NCBI GenBank assembly: GCA_026873275.1
Contig: JANTUC010000014.1
Coordinates: forward strand, 186,001 to 250,000
DNA length: 64,000 nt
Direction of reading: 5' to 3'
DNA from: Pseudopithomyces maydicus
Taxonomy: Eukaryota > Ascomycota > Dothideomycetes > Pleosporales > Didymosphaeriaceae
The notes under the pieces were generated by a model. That model saw only the letters and a list, made by a program, of their open reading frames with translations. It searched no databases and was not told the origin of the DNA. The translations under genes and the position numbers were made by a program. Positions 1 to 11,184 of the stretch are shown here, in pieces (position 1 is the stretch's first letter; each line of letters begins with the position of its first letter).

Positions 1-1200
1 TTGAGGTGAAAAGAGTTAACAAGGAGCTATGGTAGCTACAGCCTTATTTAGATCAAGGCAAACATTGGGGGCGAAAATGACACGAATAGGCCCACACACT
101 CGTATTAATTATGCACGCTTGCTCAATTTGTACACGAAGCCTCAATCTGTTAGTCATATATGATTCGAATTGAATGCACTCTAGTTGTAAAAGGTAGCCG
201 ATTAGAAAAGCGAGTCCGCAATTGCGCCAACACCTGCACGCAATTTCAGGTGTGAAATGGTCAGAGAACGAAAGGAAGAACATGGATTTTCTTGTTCCTA
301 TGAGCCCAGTTTCTGTTAACAATAAACTCGAAATTGGTACAAATAAGACGGTTTTCAGTTCAAGTATTACTAGCAATTCTCCGATCTCAAATTAAATCTT
401 GGTAATATCTCTTTGGCTCGAGCTAGGTTCCTTTCATCTGCCTTAGTGTTACCTTAAATACGAGTTCGGAATATTGGGCGGCGCTCAAGGAATCTAAACA
501 CATGTAAATTGCCTTTCTAGCTGTAGCAACCTCAGATCTCCACTTGGGAAGAATAAGGCACCAAGCAACACGAAGTATAACTTGCCGCAGCCCAGTAATT
601 AATGGGGGCTAGAAAGTGATCGGCAAACAATTGTGGCTCGTTGACTTTCCAGGTCATATTGCGATTCGCCAATGGCCAGCGTCAAAGTAAGGCGTACCAC
701 GAGTCAGGCCGTTTTTAGATGTTGAACGGCGAACAAGGTTGATTGGCCCCTAGAAAACAGCCATTCACTTTATTTTGGGAACTATTACGGTAGTAGCATT
801 ACTGGATATTCACCAAGATCGTAATCCACACCGGTCCGGAGTTCAATGCTAACTCTAAGGCTTGCGTCTTGAAACAAAGCGGCCTCCCACCGATACCAGA
901 CATGGAAAAACATTCGGAGAGTCGTCTTTGGAGGCCTCGTAAACAATGAAATAGGAGCAAATCTCGGGTACAATGAAGTAATAAGAGGAAGACGAGATTG
1001 GTATAAAGAGAGGGGGTTTTCCACCACCATCGTTTAATAATCACTCAAACAACCTCGAACATCACAACGAAGTCTGATACTCTGTCCATCACTCACTAAA
1101 TCTACTTTCAGACTCTTTATCACACGTCAGTACTCACCCGATATTACCCACATTGGAAACTCACATACACTGCTGACACAAATTTCATCTGAAGTCAACC
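1..1200. other. Non-coding upstream region
   Basis: I see no supportable gene here. Open frames on the minus strand (53-376, 785-1044) have no family motif and no credible start context. The last 200 bases form the promoter and leader of the small secreted protein that starts at 1201. Confidence 0.6.
1002..1008 (+). promoter_or_regulatory. TATA box of the Cys-rich secreted protein gene
   Basis: A TATAAAG element lies about 195 bases before the ATG at 1201. The C/A-rich sequence between them looks like a fungal 5' leader. Assignment is by sequence and position only. Confidence 0.45.
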
Positions 1201-1509
1201 ATGAAGTTTTCCGCCGCCATCATCCTCACGAGCATCGCTCTAGTCGCTGCTCTACCTCCACCTGATCAAAGCCACGTTGACGAGAAGAACGTTCTTATTC
1301 CGCGCAAACCGCATTGTGCTAAGCGAAACTTCGGCTGTGAAGATGGCTACTGTTGGAAAAAGTGCGGCCCATCTGGATCATGGTGCTGGTTAGCCTACAG
1401 CAGAGGTACTGGCGGCTGGGTCACTTGCACCAGCGATGCCAACTGTGAGAAGAGAAAGGATGCGGCTTGTGCTGTTCGAGAGAGACCTCATGGTGGATGC
1501 GGCTGTTAG
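1201..1509 (+). CDS. Small secreted cysteine-rich protein (candidate effector)
   Basis: An intronless 102-residue protein. Residues 1-18 form a signal peptide with a hydrophobic core ending at ALP. The mature part has ten cysteines (39, 46, 51, 55, 62, 76, 82, 90, 100, 102), enough for five disulfides. It is rich in Trp and Gly, with a GYCW..CG...SWCW pattern. A dibasic KR at 41-42 could be a Kex2 site, although it falls after the first cysteine. Size, secretion and Cys density fit the broad class of fungal effectors or antimicrobial-like proteins. I do not recognise the family, so host interaction is inference. It sits alone, flanked by geneless DNA, about 1.6 kb upstream of another secreted protein. 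Confidence 0.8.
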   Translation: MKFSAAIILTSIALVAALPPPDQSHVDEKNVLIPRKPHCAKRNFGCEDGYCWKKCGPSGSWCWLAYSRGTGGWVTCTSDANCEKRKDAACAVRERPHGGCGC

Positions 1510-3150
1510 ACTTTGAGGGAACACGTTTCCTGGTATCGTTTCGTGTATGGAGAAAGTTGCTGCCCATTTCTTCTGATTGTACTCATTTGTTTTGGTCTTT
1601 GGTTTTGTTCTATTTTCAACCAACTATTGTCATTCGTTTAATTTCCTGTTCTGTTCAATATGAAGAATCTGAGGTTGTCTTAAAGAACACGAGTGGCCAT
1701 TATAGAGAGTCAATGAATATTGTCCTGATAGATCTCTGGGGGATAACTCTTGAACAAATCGAGCGACGACCGTCCCAGCAAAACCACATCCAGAACGTAT
1801 CCAATTGGCCACAAGGTAACAGGCCTGTAGTTCCTCAAGAATCCGGTTTCTTGAATGGGTGGGACGACTTAGTTTCACCTTAGCAACCAATAGATCACGG
1901 TAGGTTGGATACAATTCTGAGCTACCTCACCTAGAAGCTCTCGGCTTGGGGGTCTTTAAGGCACGTATCCCATAAGATACGATGCATTGACCGGTTCAAT
2001 GTTGCTGTTCTACACAGTAAAGAATATCACATCTAGGCTTTGTATTATTGGTATCTTGACGGCCATGTATTCTTCTGGGCTTTGCTTCTTCACGCAGTCA
2101 CGAAACTACGTGATCTTCACAGCTACTAGCCCGTAAGTAAATTTGCACCAAGATGTTCGCAGCACTTACAATGGTCCCCTTGATTCTTACACTTCATTCT
2201 TACCGCACGGCCCTCTGCTATCTCGCTAATTACAATAGGAGTAGCCCTGTAAGGGGCCCTGCTATATTTGATTGCGTTTTGTAAATGTCAGAATTAGTTA
2301 CGTATGTGCTCTTACTAATTTGTGCGCATTTAACATGTGTACAACACTACACAGAGCACGCTATACATTTCACCTATTTCAGAAGATAAATCATACACCT
2401 ATTCTACAGGCCTCAGCATTAAGTTGGGGTTATCTTACGCCAAAGATGCATTATCCTGAAGACCTAACTCCCCGTGCTATGCCTCTCGCTGCATGGCTGC
2501 AAAGTGCTTGTGGCATGCGATGGTTGTTGGATGCTGAGAGCCAAGCTCTTGAGCGTACCCGTCACATACACGTCGATATAGTTAGTTAAGCCCAGTTGCA
2601 ACTCTACTCACGCATGCGCGCTCACCCAGATCTTTTTTCCACAGTTCTTGTGACTACTAAGAATATCCTCCCCTCTACTATCCATACTATTGACCACATC
2701 GCGACAGTCATCACCTGAATATTTTATAGTTAAATAATCTTGAACGACACCGGCCCATGCCACACAAAAGCTGAAGAATCGCTTAGGCTATCACAGCTCT
2801 GCCCAGACTCCGAAATTACAGCATATCCACACCAACGTAAGCCTTGGAACACCAAGACTTCACTCAGCCACAAGCTGGGCGCCGAATGACTGGTTTCGTG
2901 TACTCTCGCAACGCATCAGCCTTATCCCATTTCAGATCGCGTGTGTATACGGGTACCGCCGATCTGCAGATTTGTAAACGCCATGTCGAGACTGCTGTCC
3001 TAATGTGAGCTAGTGTTTTATCCAAAAGTAGCACCGCCCAGTCTCCTCCCTAAGATTGCTGCCAAAGTCTGTCGCTATAAAGGAGCCTATCTATATAGAT
3101 GTGAAATACACTTCCATCATCTCAAATCCATCCAGCCTACTTACTCCGTC
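1510..3150. other. Intergenic, no gene seen
   Basis: Contains the 3' end of the Cys-rich gene and the promoter of the next. Frames at 1467-1883 and 2272-2589 have no recognisable motif and no splice structure, so I treat the stretch as non-coding. Confidence 0.55.
3076..3082 (+). promoter_or_regulatory. TATA box of the metalloprotease gene
   Basis: TATAAAG lies 69-75 bases upstream of the ATG at 3151. Comparable TATA elements lie 64-76 bases before the ATG of three other accessory genes in this window. Confidence 0.5.
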
Positions 3151-4928
3151 ATGCGCGCAATCAATTTTCTGCTGCTGCCTTTGGCTCTAGCCAGTTCATT
3201 GCCAAGCAACCCAGCATCTGTCTCCCTACAGAAACGATATGACAAAGTTCCGTATAGAATCGATACCAAGTGCAGTAGGGAAGAGCAATCGAAGATGAAA
3301 CTTGCGCTCGAAGACATGAAAACTATGGTGGAGCAAGCATTAACAGCTTGGGCGGATAATGGCAAACTTCCGGAAATCGCCGCTCTCTACCTTGGAATTC
3401 CAATAGAAAATCAGGGAGAGAACCCGTACAAGAAACAAGCAGCTGATAGCCTCAAGAGGATCCTAACGTTGACCGATAACTATCCACCCAACACCGAATA
3501 TGTTGTACGTCCTTCATTGTCATCTATCTGCTATCATTCAACCGATTAGTACTGAAACGTGCCTACAGCTAGTCTCGTGCAAGGACCAGTGGAACATGTG
3601 TAAGAATATAGTGGAGGGAACAAACTCGTAAGCCGTGATCGACTGTTGGCGAATCACTCAACCATACTAATGCACCTTTCAGGCGCATCACTGGTTATGC
3701 TAAGAATCATCAGTTATTCGATGGAAACCATTACGACATAGTCCTTTGTGAAACCTGGTTCTTGCTAGACACTCCAAATAGAGTGTACGAGCTGTGGAAA
3801 AACGACCCAGAAGAAAACGTCTCGATGGATTACCTTGAAGTGAGACTTTGCGGCCAATGTATGACACACATCACTAACCAATTAAGAATGACTCTGGAAA
3901 GCTACTACATGAGTTCATGCACATCAACTTGGTCTCCGAAGACCGCCCTCATAGTAAGTTTTACTCGCTGGGTCCCCCTAATTGCGAGTACACATACTGA
4001 CAGTATTTCCAGTCGAAGACAAACTATATCAAGGAAAACGAGCCTATACAGCTCCAATCATCGCGGAGTGGGTAGAAGAGCACGAAGCTAGTACAAGTAA
4101 CGTCGTTACCAATGCGGACAGCTATACGCAGTTTGTCAACGGTCAGTAACTCGATCCGCATACCTATATTTCTCAACGCAACAAACACTTATAATTACAC
4201 TAGCAATTTTCTATAGAAGCAAGTTTGGCTTCCTTCCAGAACCGAAGCGTGGCAATGTCCAAGCTTTCAAAAGTTGCTACAATGCCCGCGGCTTCAACTA
4301 TATAGACGAGAACCTCGGCAAAGTCTGGGCTGAAGACTTCTGTAGAGAGGCAGTCGGAAAGTACACGCAAGGCCAAACCAGCGAGTACGTAGCGCAGTGG
4401 GCAGGAGGGAAGGCTGACCACGTCGAGTTCGCCGCCCATTGGAAGAAAAGAGGAAAATGGTCCAAATTCGACTTCGAAGAGCGATGTATCCAGGTGCTGC
4501 CAGATCTCATCACCGATTGTGACGCAGGCACTCGCTGGAAGACTGGCGGCGTCTACGAATTCAAAAACAACGACGATTTAATCTACGAGTTCCGCGTCAG
4601 TCCCAAATACGAACGGGGCTCTAACAAACCCGGAGGCCCAGTGGGCAGGTGCTCCGTGCACAATTTACTCACTCAAACCAACTTCAACATTTATGGCGGC
4701 TTGTATGCTGGCGACGATTATGGGCAGAACAGATTGCTGCCCAATTTGAAAAAGTGTGCCATGGTCAGTAATTGGCACTTCGAGTATTATGATGCGGCGG
4801 GTAGAGATGGTGTTGAATGGCACGCTTGGGGGATTATGCCGCCCCATTGGGCGGCGAATGACTGTGTATCGAAGGCGGTGGGTGATTCGGGAGGGCCATT
4901 TCAATTTCATTGTGATGGGTTTGAGTAG
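3151..4928 (+). CDS. Secreted aspzincin-like metalloprotease with C-terminal Cys-rich domain
   Basis: Model: 3151-3504, 3569-3627, 3683-3839, 3887-3953, 4013-4145, 4217-4928; 493 residues. The ATG at 3151 is chosen over an upstream in-frame start because it opens directly into a signal peptide (residues 1 to about 18). The zinc motif HEFMH (198-202) appears only if the 47-nt intron 3840-3886 is removed. It is followed by an ED..YQG segment that could hold a third Asp ligand and by NADSY (246-250), the conserved tail of fungal M35-like peptidases. After residue 257 the last intron joins on about 235 residues with many Cys and Trp, including a CDAGTRWKTGG segment. This resembles a domain found at the C-terminus of several fungal secreted proteins, and I cannot assign its function. 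All five introns have GT-AG ends and keep the frame. Weakest point: the 4145/4217 junction that makes this one gene rather than two. Confidence 0.72.
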
Positions 4929-6109
4929 TTCAATACTTGTGGAGGCATCGCTTGCAAAACTCCTATAACAGGAAACCATGGCATTAGGCTCAAATATCTG
5001 CTAGAACCTGTCTAATTACCCTATTCAAGCTTATCTTAGGCTTTTTGATAAGATCTATTAAATAGGGGAGTAGACCAATCATAGCAAAAACATATTAAGA
5101 ACCTTCGAGCCCAACACCATGGTTTCCTAGTATAGAAGTTTTAAAAGCCACTAATATTTCCTTGACGACCCACACCATTGGTGGGTGTAAATCGGCCAAA
5201 TGATGGATCCTGCGCTGTACGACATCCTGTTTAAACAGCATGTGCGGCGAAGCAGTAGCACTACGACTTCGAAATCGCTGCTGATGGTAATTCAGGTTAA
5301 TCTGGGCACAGGGCATACGTTATGGAGAGCATAAGAAGAACCACAAAGTACTGGCATAGAGTTTGCATCAATATTTCCTCCCTCAAAGGCAAAGAGCCTA
5401 GCACCCGACCCGTGGACCCGTGGAGTGAAGTGGACCTGTGGACACTAACAGGTCACATGACATGGTGCTTAGGTACCTATTTAGGCGTGCTGAGTGCAAC
5501 TGCCTGGTGTTGCTCTTGTACGATGTCGCCATCTTGAGCAGAACGTTGTTCTGCTCTGGTGACTGCGCACAGCAGGTAACGATCCCTACGTACCAACTAT
5601 AGCCTAATCGTCTTCGTACAGCTGCAATTGAGCCAACTTACCTCACATACGACGCTAGATGCAGGAGACGGTGCCCGTTCTCACAAAAGACCACCAATCT
5701 TCGCCACGCAACACATGCACGCTGATATTGGAAGAACACTATTTCGGTAGGTCAATAACAGTGCCTCCCTGCACTCCTTGTCAACAGTTCATGTGATTGG
5801 TTATAAGCCTGCACAGCCTCGTTGTACGACTTGCAGTAGAATACTTAGCATTGGAAAAGCAGCACGTGGTTCGCCGATCCACCCAATATTTCCCTCTTCA
5901 CATCCATTCTTGCATGATAATAAGCCGACGTTCTTCTGTCCTGGTTTCATTTCTGCTTTGCACGCTGAATTCCGGTGTCATGACCCTGCACGGCCAGCTC
6001 TCTGAACCCACTCGAATCGACAGCTCGATACATCTGTTACCCACAAGCAGTTTGACTGAGTTAATTTAAACGAGGCATTAAAGACTTATCACATCTCCTC
6101 ACCACTACA
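4929..6109. other. Intergenic, no gene seen
   Basis: No coding evidence. The overlapping frames at 5778-6069 have no motif. The last part is the promoter of the HET gene at 6110. Confidence 0.55.
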
Positions 6110-8809
6110 ATGTCCGACTCGAACTCCTCCGAAACACATTTAGACAATCTTAGCATTGCACTGAGAGTCTCCAGTAACATACGAAACATCACCGACTACT
6201 ATCGTACAGCAACAAACGGGCTTTTCGATAGCGACGGAAATGCTAATGATCCCACTCCAGCGGCTGTACTTGGCAGCCTCATGCTCGGTGCAGTCAGAGG
6301 GTTTGTTCTCGAGCATTCGACTCAGGGCCAAGAGGCTATGTTGTCACTCTTATGGAGCAACGTCGAGTCTGAACAAAAGTCATTCCGTGAAGTTGCTGAA
6401 CAGTTCGAAGTCAAAATTGAAGAAGTAAAAGCGGCAAATTCACGCTGGAATCAGGTGAACAAAGATGAGATCCGGCAATCGGCCAAATCCCGGGAGCTTT
6501 ACCGAATGCTTAAAGAGCTGGTAGAATCTCGGTGGGCCATCCCGCGAATTCCTAAAGTCTCAATTCCGGAGCCTACTGCTCATTCATCCCTAGAGCCTCG
6601 CACCACACCATGGGAAATATTCGAATACACGAAGTTGGAGTCACCAAACAACACCATCCGTCTGGTAAAAATGGAATCCATCTCTGAATCACTCGAACCC
6701 CCAATACGTATAACGACAAGAGTTGTTTGTCTTGAAGACAACGTTGCCTTCGCAACGCTGTCATACACCTGGGGAAACCCTTTTGGGGTATTTTGTTCCG
6801 AGAAAGACCGCGATACTGCTCCGCGCACAGACATCCCAATAATCTGTGATGGGAGGCTCTTGAGCATTGGCGAAAACTTGTACAGATTTCTCTGCAGATG
6901 GAGGCAGGCGCTCGCCAACTTTGATGAAAGAATTAGAGAATACGACGCGCCCAGTGAACTGCTGGAGATATCCAGGCCGCCTGTAGAGTTCTGGATCGAC
7001 GCGATATGCATAAATCAGGATGACCTCGAGGAGAAGAGCCAGCAGGTATCGATGATGGGTGACGTGTACGCCAAGAGTGCCATCACTTGGGTATGGCTAG
7101 GAGAGCAAGACCAGTTTTCCAAGGATGCGTTCGGCGTCCTACAAGACCTCGCCAAACAACCTGACGATACGAACGATGAGAGCCTCCAAACTCTGGACGT
7201 TGACAACGAACTACTTATCAGTTCTGGACTGCCGGACATGAATTCATGGAAGTGGTTCGCTGTCTTCGCCCTTTTTCAGCGACAGTGGTTTCGACGGTCA
7301 TGGGTGGTGCAGGAAGCGGCGCTATCGTCTCGCATTCTCTTCCAATGTGGCTCGCTAAACGTACCTTCTTGGCTGATTGTGTCTGCCTACATCAGTACTG
7401 GGCGGTTCGGCTTTTTGGAGAGACTGATCGATAATATCGGCATGTATGAGATGGGGCTGACCCGATTCGAGCTGAGGATAGCGAATGGATCATCCAACAG
7501 GGCCTTTTTCAAGACATCAAGCAAAGACCCATCAGAACTGAGGTATTATCATCATCGGGACGGAGTGGAGCTCCAGTTCGCGGGGATGATTTCTAAAATC
7601 ATCAAAATAAAGGCGCTGGATCCCGAGATCTTCAACCGGGATAAGAATTTCCTAGGCGTCATAGACTCCAACAACACTTTTGACAACGTTTCAGCCTTGC
7701 TGGATCTCTGGAAGCTCAGTCGGAATACTCTATGTGGTAACCCGAGAGACAAAATATATGCATTGGCATCTTTGGCCAATAGGGACGTATACAAGACCTC
7801 ACGTACTGTTCAAGACCGCAGAGTTTTAAAGCCAGATTACAAGAAGTCTGTGTGCGAGGTGTACTGTGATGCAGCATGGTTCACAATATTAACGCATGCG
7901 AGCCTGGATCTGCTGTCGATGGCTGGGCACACTGCACTAAATAATAACAAGCACGGCTTACCATCGTGGATTCCTGATCTATCTCAATCCCCTCGCTTCC
8001 TTGCGCTCAATGAATACCTCAAAGCCAACCCTGGGATCGGCTGGCAGGCCAGCGGTGGGGTGCACTGGGAGATCCCAGAGCCATCCTTGCGACACGGGCG
8101 TCACCTGGGCGTTCAAGCCATATTCATGGGCAAGATACGGGAGACAGATTTTGAAGAGGAAGATTTCAGCGACACTGAACTTTTGAAAGTGAACTTCAAA
8201 CAAATTCTGGAGTTCTCCAAACTGCTCCCATCGGCCTACCTTGGCCACCAAGACGGCCAGACCCGCTTCGAAGTAATTTGGAGAACAATCATAGCTGACA
8301 CAATAAATGGCGTCTCGCCAGCCCCCTCCAATTATGCCATTGAGTTCGAAAGGCTGTACATGAAAGCTATTAAAAATGTCCTCGATAACCGTGCGGTGGG
8401 CAATTTCGGGAATGGAGAAATGGTTGGAACATGGCCGCCTGAAAACGACGAAGTATTCAGCACTTGGTCGATCATGAAGGATATGGGAGGACTACACGAT
8501 GACTCAGCTTTGAATGTTGCGCTAGAAGAGGGGACCAATGAGACTGCAAACTTTTACGACCGAGTAACCGCGACGATGGACAAACGAAGGCTTTTTGTAG
8601 CTGACACGGGCCACGTCGGTTGCGGAGATTCGAGGCTTTCTATTGGCGATTTCATAGTTGTCATCGCTGGATCCCCTATTCCTTTCCTTTTGCGGCCTGG
8701 CTCCAATGGGAGCTACATATTGATTGGGGAGGCCTATGTTCATGGCATGATGTTCGGTGAAGATGCCCTGAGACCTAACGCAAAGTGGGAGCATCTTATA
8801 TTGGAATGA
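6110..8809 (+). CDS. HET-domain (heterokaryon incompatibility) protein
   Basis: A single-exon 899-residue protein. The HET domain (PF06985) occupies roughly residues 212-400. Its hallmark blocks are LSYTWGNP, the EFWIDAICINQDD block, the SQQV..MGDVYAKS...WLG stretch and the WFRRSWVVQEA block. A later NPRDKIYALASL block is also typical of long HET proteins. Residues 1-160 are mostly helical with charged repeats and may be a regulatory or oligomerisation segment. Family members act in allorecognition and can trigger cell death when activated by a partner, and the HET module is TIR-like in fold. No classical partner gene is adjacent. The full length and intact frame suggest a functional gene. 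Confidence 0.93.
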   Translation: MSDSNSSETHLDNLSIALRVSSNIRNITDYYRTATNGLFDSDGNANDPTPAAVLGSLMLGAVRGFVLEHSTQGQEAMLSLLWSNVESEQKSFREVAEQFEVKIEEVKAANSRWNQVNKDEIRQSAKSRELYRMLKELVESRWAIPRIPKVSIPEPTAHSSLEPRTTPWEIFEYTKLESPNNTIRLVKMESISESLEPPIRITTRVVCLEDNVAFATLSYTWGNPFGVFCSEKDRDTAPRTDIPIICDGRLLSIGENLYRFLCRWRQALANFDERIREYDAPSELLEISRPPVEFWIDAICINQDDLEEKSQQVSMMGDVYAKSAITWVWLGEQDQFSKDAFGVLQDLAKQPDDTNDESLQTLDVDNELLISSGLPDMNSWKWFAVFALFQRQWFRRSWVVQEAALSSRILFQCGSLNVPSWLIVSAYISTGRFGFLERLIDNIGMYEMGLTRFELRIANGSSNRAFFKTSSKDPSELRYYHHRDGVELQFAGMISKIIKIKALDPEIFNRDKNFLGVIDSNNTFDNVSALLDLWKLSRNTLCGNPRDKIYALASLANRDVYKTSRTVQDRRVLKPDYKKSVCEVYCDAAWFTILTHASLDLLSMAGHTALNNNKHGLPSWIPDLSQSPRFLALNEYLKANPGIGWQASGGVHWEIPEPSLRHGRHLGVQAIFMGKIRETDFEEEDFSDTELLKVNFKQILEFSKLLPSAYLGHQDGQTRFEVIWRTIIADTINGVSPAPSNYAIEFERLYMKAIKNVLDNRAVGNFGNGEMVGTWPPENDEVFSTWSIMKDMGGLHDDSALNVALEEGTNETANFYDRVTATMDKRRLFVADTGHVGCGDSRLSIGDFIVVIAGSPIPFLLRPGSNGSYILIGEAYVHGMMFGEDALRPNAKWEHLILE

Positions 8810-10315
8810 ACCTCTGACATCTTTTACCGGTGCTTGTAAATAGACGGTACAGGCTTCACGTATGAGTCTCTAAAAGGGAGAGAGCATAAATTGTCGCTCA
8901 GCGTCGGCGTTGACGCAACTTCGTTGGTTGCACTGGTGGAAACGGGCCCGGGAATCGAGTTTACTGCATTGAATGGAAGGTCGGTGGTGCATGGAAAGGC
9001 GAATGATAGATTGTATTCGCGTACCGGGTAGTCACGAACAAGTTCAAGGGTGATGGTGATGCACAATTTAGGTACAAGAGTGGAGTTATGTATACATAAG
9101 ATGATGGTTATGATGGTGAGGAACAAGGGTGGGCAGTAGAGCCTTTGGAAGAGGAAGGAAGAGAGAAAGACTACCCAAGGCTGGCAAGGGTGGAGGCCCT
9201 AGCGTTTTCGTACTCATGAGCCATGCCGCGCTGGGGAAAAAGTCATCAGATTCCAATAATTGTTCTAGAAATTGAGTTGTCAAAAGAGTGAGAGAAACCG
9301 GCTACCAGGGCCTTCTGCAAGAGAGTTTAGACACCAATCCTATCCTAAACTTCATTTCGAAATCCCGCGCGCGACTGGCTCAGTTATGACTTCTTTACAA
9401 AAAATTAGTCCACACCAAAAAATCATAGGAATTGAACTCGTTAGTCGGCGGAAGCGTTTCCCTATATTTTTATTCCAATTCGCTGTTTGTGTAGAATACA
9501 ACATTTACATTTTCGCACTTTTACATCGACCTTGCATTGGTGGTTTAGTGGGAGCACGCTTACTATGGCGATTATTACACCGGAACTACTTGGTGTTTGA
9601 AGATTCGAATCCTGTATCTAGTTATGGTAAGTGTTTTTGGATGAATTATGTACAGGGTGCCCATTGACACCTTTCCTTTGGACTGGTGTATTTTGAGCTC
9701 ATTCGTAATCTGGTCACATCTTCCGCATATAATCTACCCCCTAACCTACACCTTCGCGATGTTCTACGTTGCTAAAAGAATTTATAATAAAATATCATTC
9801 AATTTAAGTAAGAAAAATTAAATCAAAGTATATATCTTAGTAGATGGAGAGCTTTAAGATTAAAATTAGACTACATGATTTCCAATCGCACCAGCGCTAC
9901 AATAGCGCGATTTATGTGTTTTACCTAATTAGGAACGCGAATCCTGTATTTATCTGGAGGAAAATTACGGGATATCTCGAAACATGAGATGATACAGAAT
10001 AGATATATTAACATTAAACGCTATTAGTGTCAGCAAGATACATTATCGTGAGTCGTGATTAGTAGACGTGGAATAAGTCTCTGCAGTAGGGCTAATATTA
10101 GTAAGCTTACACCTAGCAAGCTTGATTTTTCTATAAAAACAGACATGGTAAGCTAAAATACAGTGTTTCCTGTCTAGCCGTCAACGTTGTTATTATTCTA
10201 CAAAAGCGAGCTGATCTTAATTTTAAAAAGTGGAACGCTGTCCTTCAAAATTCAATATCGATCTATTGGTACTTATAACGTAATTTTGGAATAAAGCTCA
10301 TCACTTGTGTCATTC
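8810..10315. other. AT-rich intergenic region with decayed repeats
   Basis: No gene is supported. The minus-strand frame 8824-9126 lacks any motif. From about 9760 to 10300 the DNA is strongly AT-rich with many TA steps, as expected of RIP-mutated or otherwise decayed repeats. A tRNA-Gly-like fragment lies at 9534-9551, and the string cgaatcctgtat occurs twice, near 9604 and 9939. Confidence 0.55.
9534..9551 (+). pseudogene. tRNA-Gly fragment (5' end and D arm)
   Basis: Eighteen bases match positions 1-18 of the intact tRNA-Gly at 10316 with one C-to-T change, the transition RIP produces. The following sequence does not complete a cloverleaf. A TTCGAATCC string resembling a T loop occurs about 50 bases on. 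Read as the relic of a second tRNA-Gly copy or of a tRNA-targeting element; a chance match is possible. Confidence 0.4.
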
Positions 10316-10427
10316 GCATCGGTGGTTTAGTGGTAAAATTAGCCGTTGCCATTCATCGCTTAAGATTCTTCGGAATCTGAGCTTGAAAAGACTCGGCTAG
10401 CCCCGGGTTCGATTCCCGGCCGATGCA
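10316..10427 (+). tRNA. tRNA-Gly (anticodon GCC) with intron
   Basis: The cloverleaf folds by eye. Acceptor GCATCGG pairs with CCGATGC (10420-10426), and A10427 is the discriminator base. The D arm contains GGTTTAGTGG. Anticodon stem AGCCG (10341-10345) pairs with CGGCT (10394-10398). The T stem CCGGG/CCCGG encloses TTCGATT. The anticodon GCC is at 10348-10350. An intron of about 41 nt (10352-10392) interrupts the loop one base after the anticodon, the canonical place for nuclear tRNA introns. A-box and B-box promoter elements are internal and intact. Confidence 0.93.
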
Positions 10428-11184
10428 TTCATTCTTTTGCTTTTTGAAGTTTTTATTAAGCCTATATCATGTCAGATGTGGGTAATTCCTAAGGTACCGT
10501 TTTGTCTGGTTACGTATCTATCCAACGTGTCTTACTTCGTTCCCCCACGGACTGTGTGGTCAAGAAACACCGCAAAAATTTTTTTTCTAATATTCATTGG
10601 TATAGGTTTTTTCTGAAAGAAGTGCATCGGCTCGATACTAGGATAGTAGCTTCTTACTCTAGCACTGCAGCTAGAAAGATACATATTTGATAAAGAAACT
10701 AATTTACAACCAGCCCCAGCACCATCTTACTACAGCAATTCGTTGTTTTACGTCTCCATTCAAGAGATACTGAAAGCGCCTATGTTTAAATAGGATCCGC
10801 CCCTCTCACGAAACCCCGCTCCATTGGCGCTGCTACACTAAATGCGCTAAAAGATATCCTCCTGTAGTAGTAGCGCTCACATAAGATCGTCGAAAGTTCG
10901 GGTGTACATTTCCTGTATCAGTCGAGGCGTATGCGCGCAAATCACAAGCAGCGCGTGGTGCTTCATGGCTCGGTCTCGCCGCTACGCCCGGCGCCCCATG
11001 ACCACGACCTCGGAAGTATATATATACACATATATGTTTGTGTGCTAGTGGTTCTAGATTAATTCATACTTGATGTCACTCAGGTTCTTTTTCCATTATC
11101 AAAATAATCATCAATAGGGTCTTGCTATTATACGACAATTCGAAGTTTTACTGCATTAACCAAAGTGCGGATCACATCGTAATT
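10428..11184. other. Intergenic between tRNA-Gly and the EthD-like gene
   Basis: No gene seen. A short frame at 10502-10690 has no motif. The part just after the tRNA contains T-runs (near 10577) that could serve RNA polymerase III termination. Around 11018-11035 there is a TA/CA-rich patch shortly before the next gene. Confidence 0.5.

Noticed and set aside
1467..1914. Opposed open frames downstream of the Cys-rich gene
   Set aside because: They overlap each other on opposite strands, and the plus frame starts inside the upstream coding exon; treated as chance.
5778..6069. Two overlapping plus-strand frames before the HET gene
   Set aside because: Short, overlapping in different phases, no motif; most likely HET promoter.
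8824..9283. Two overlapping minus-strand frames after the HET gene
   Set aside because: No motif, no signal peptide with matching domain, no splice-consistent extension.
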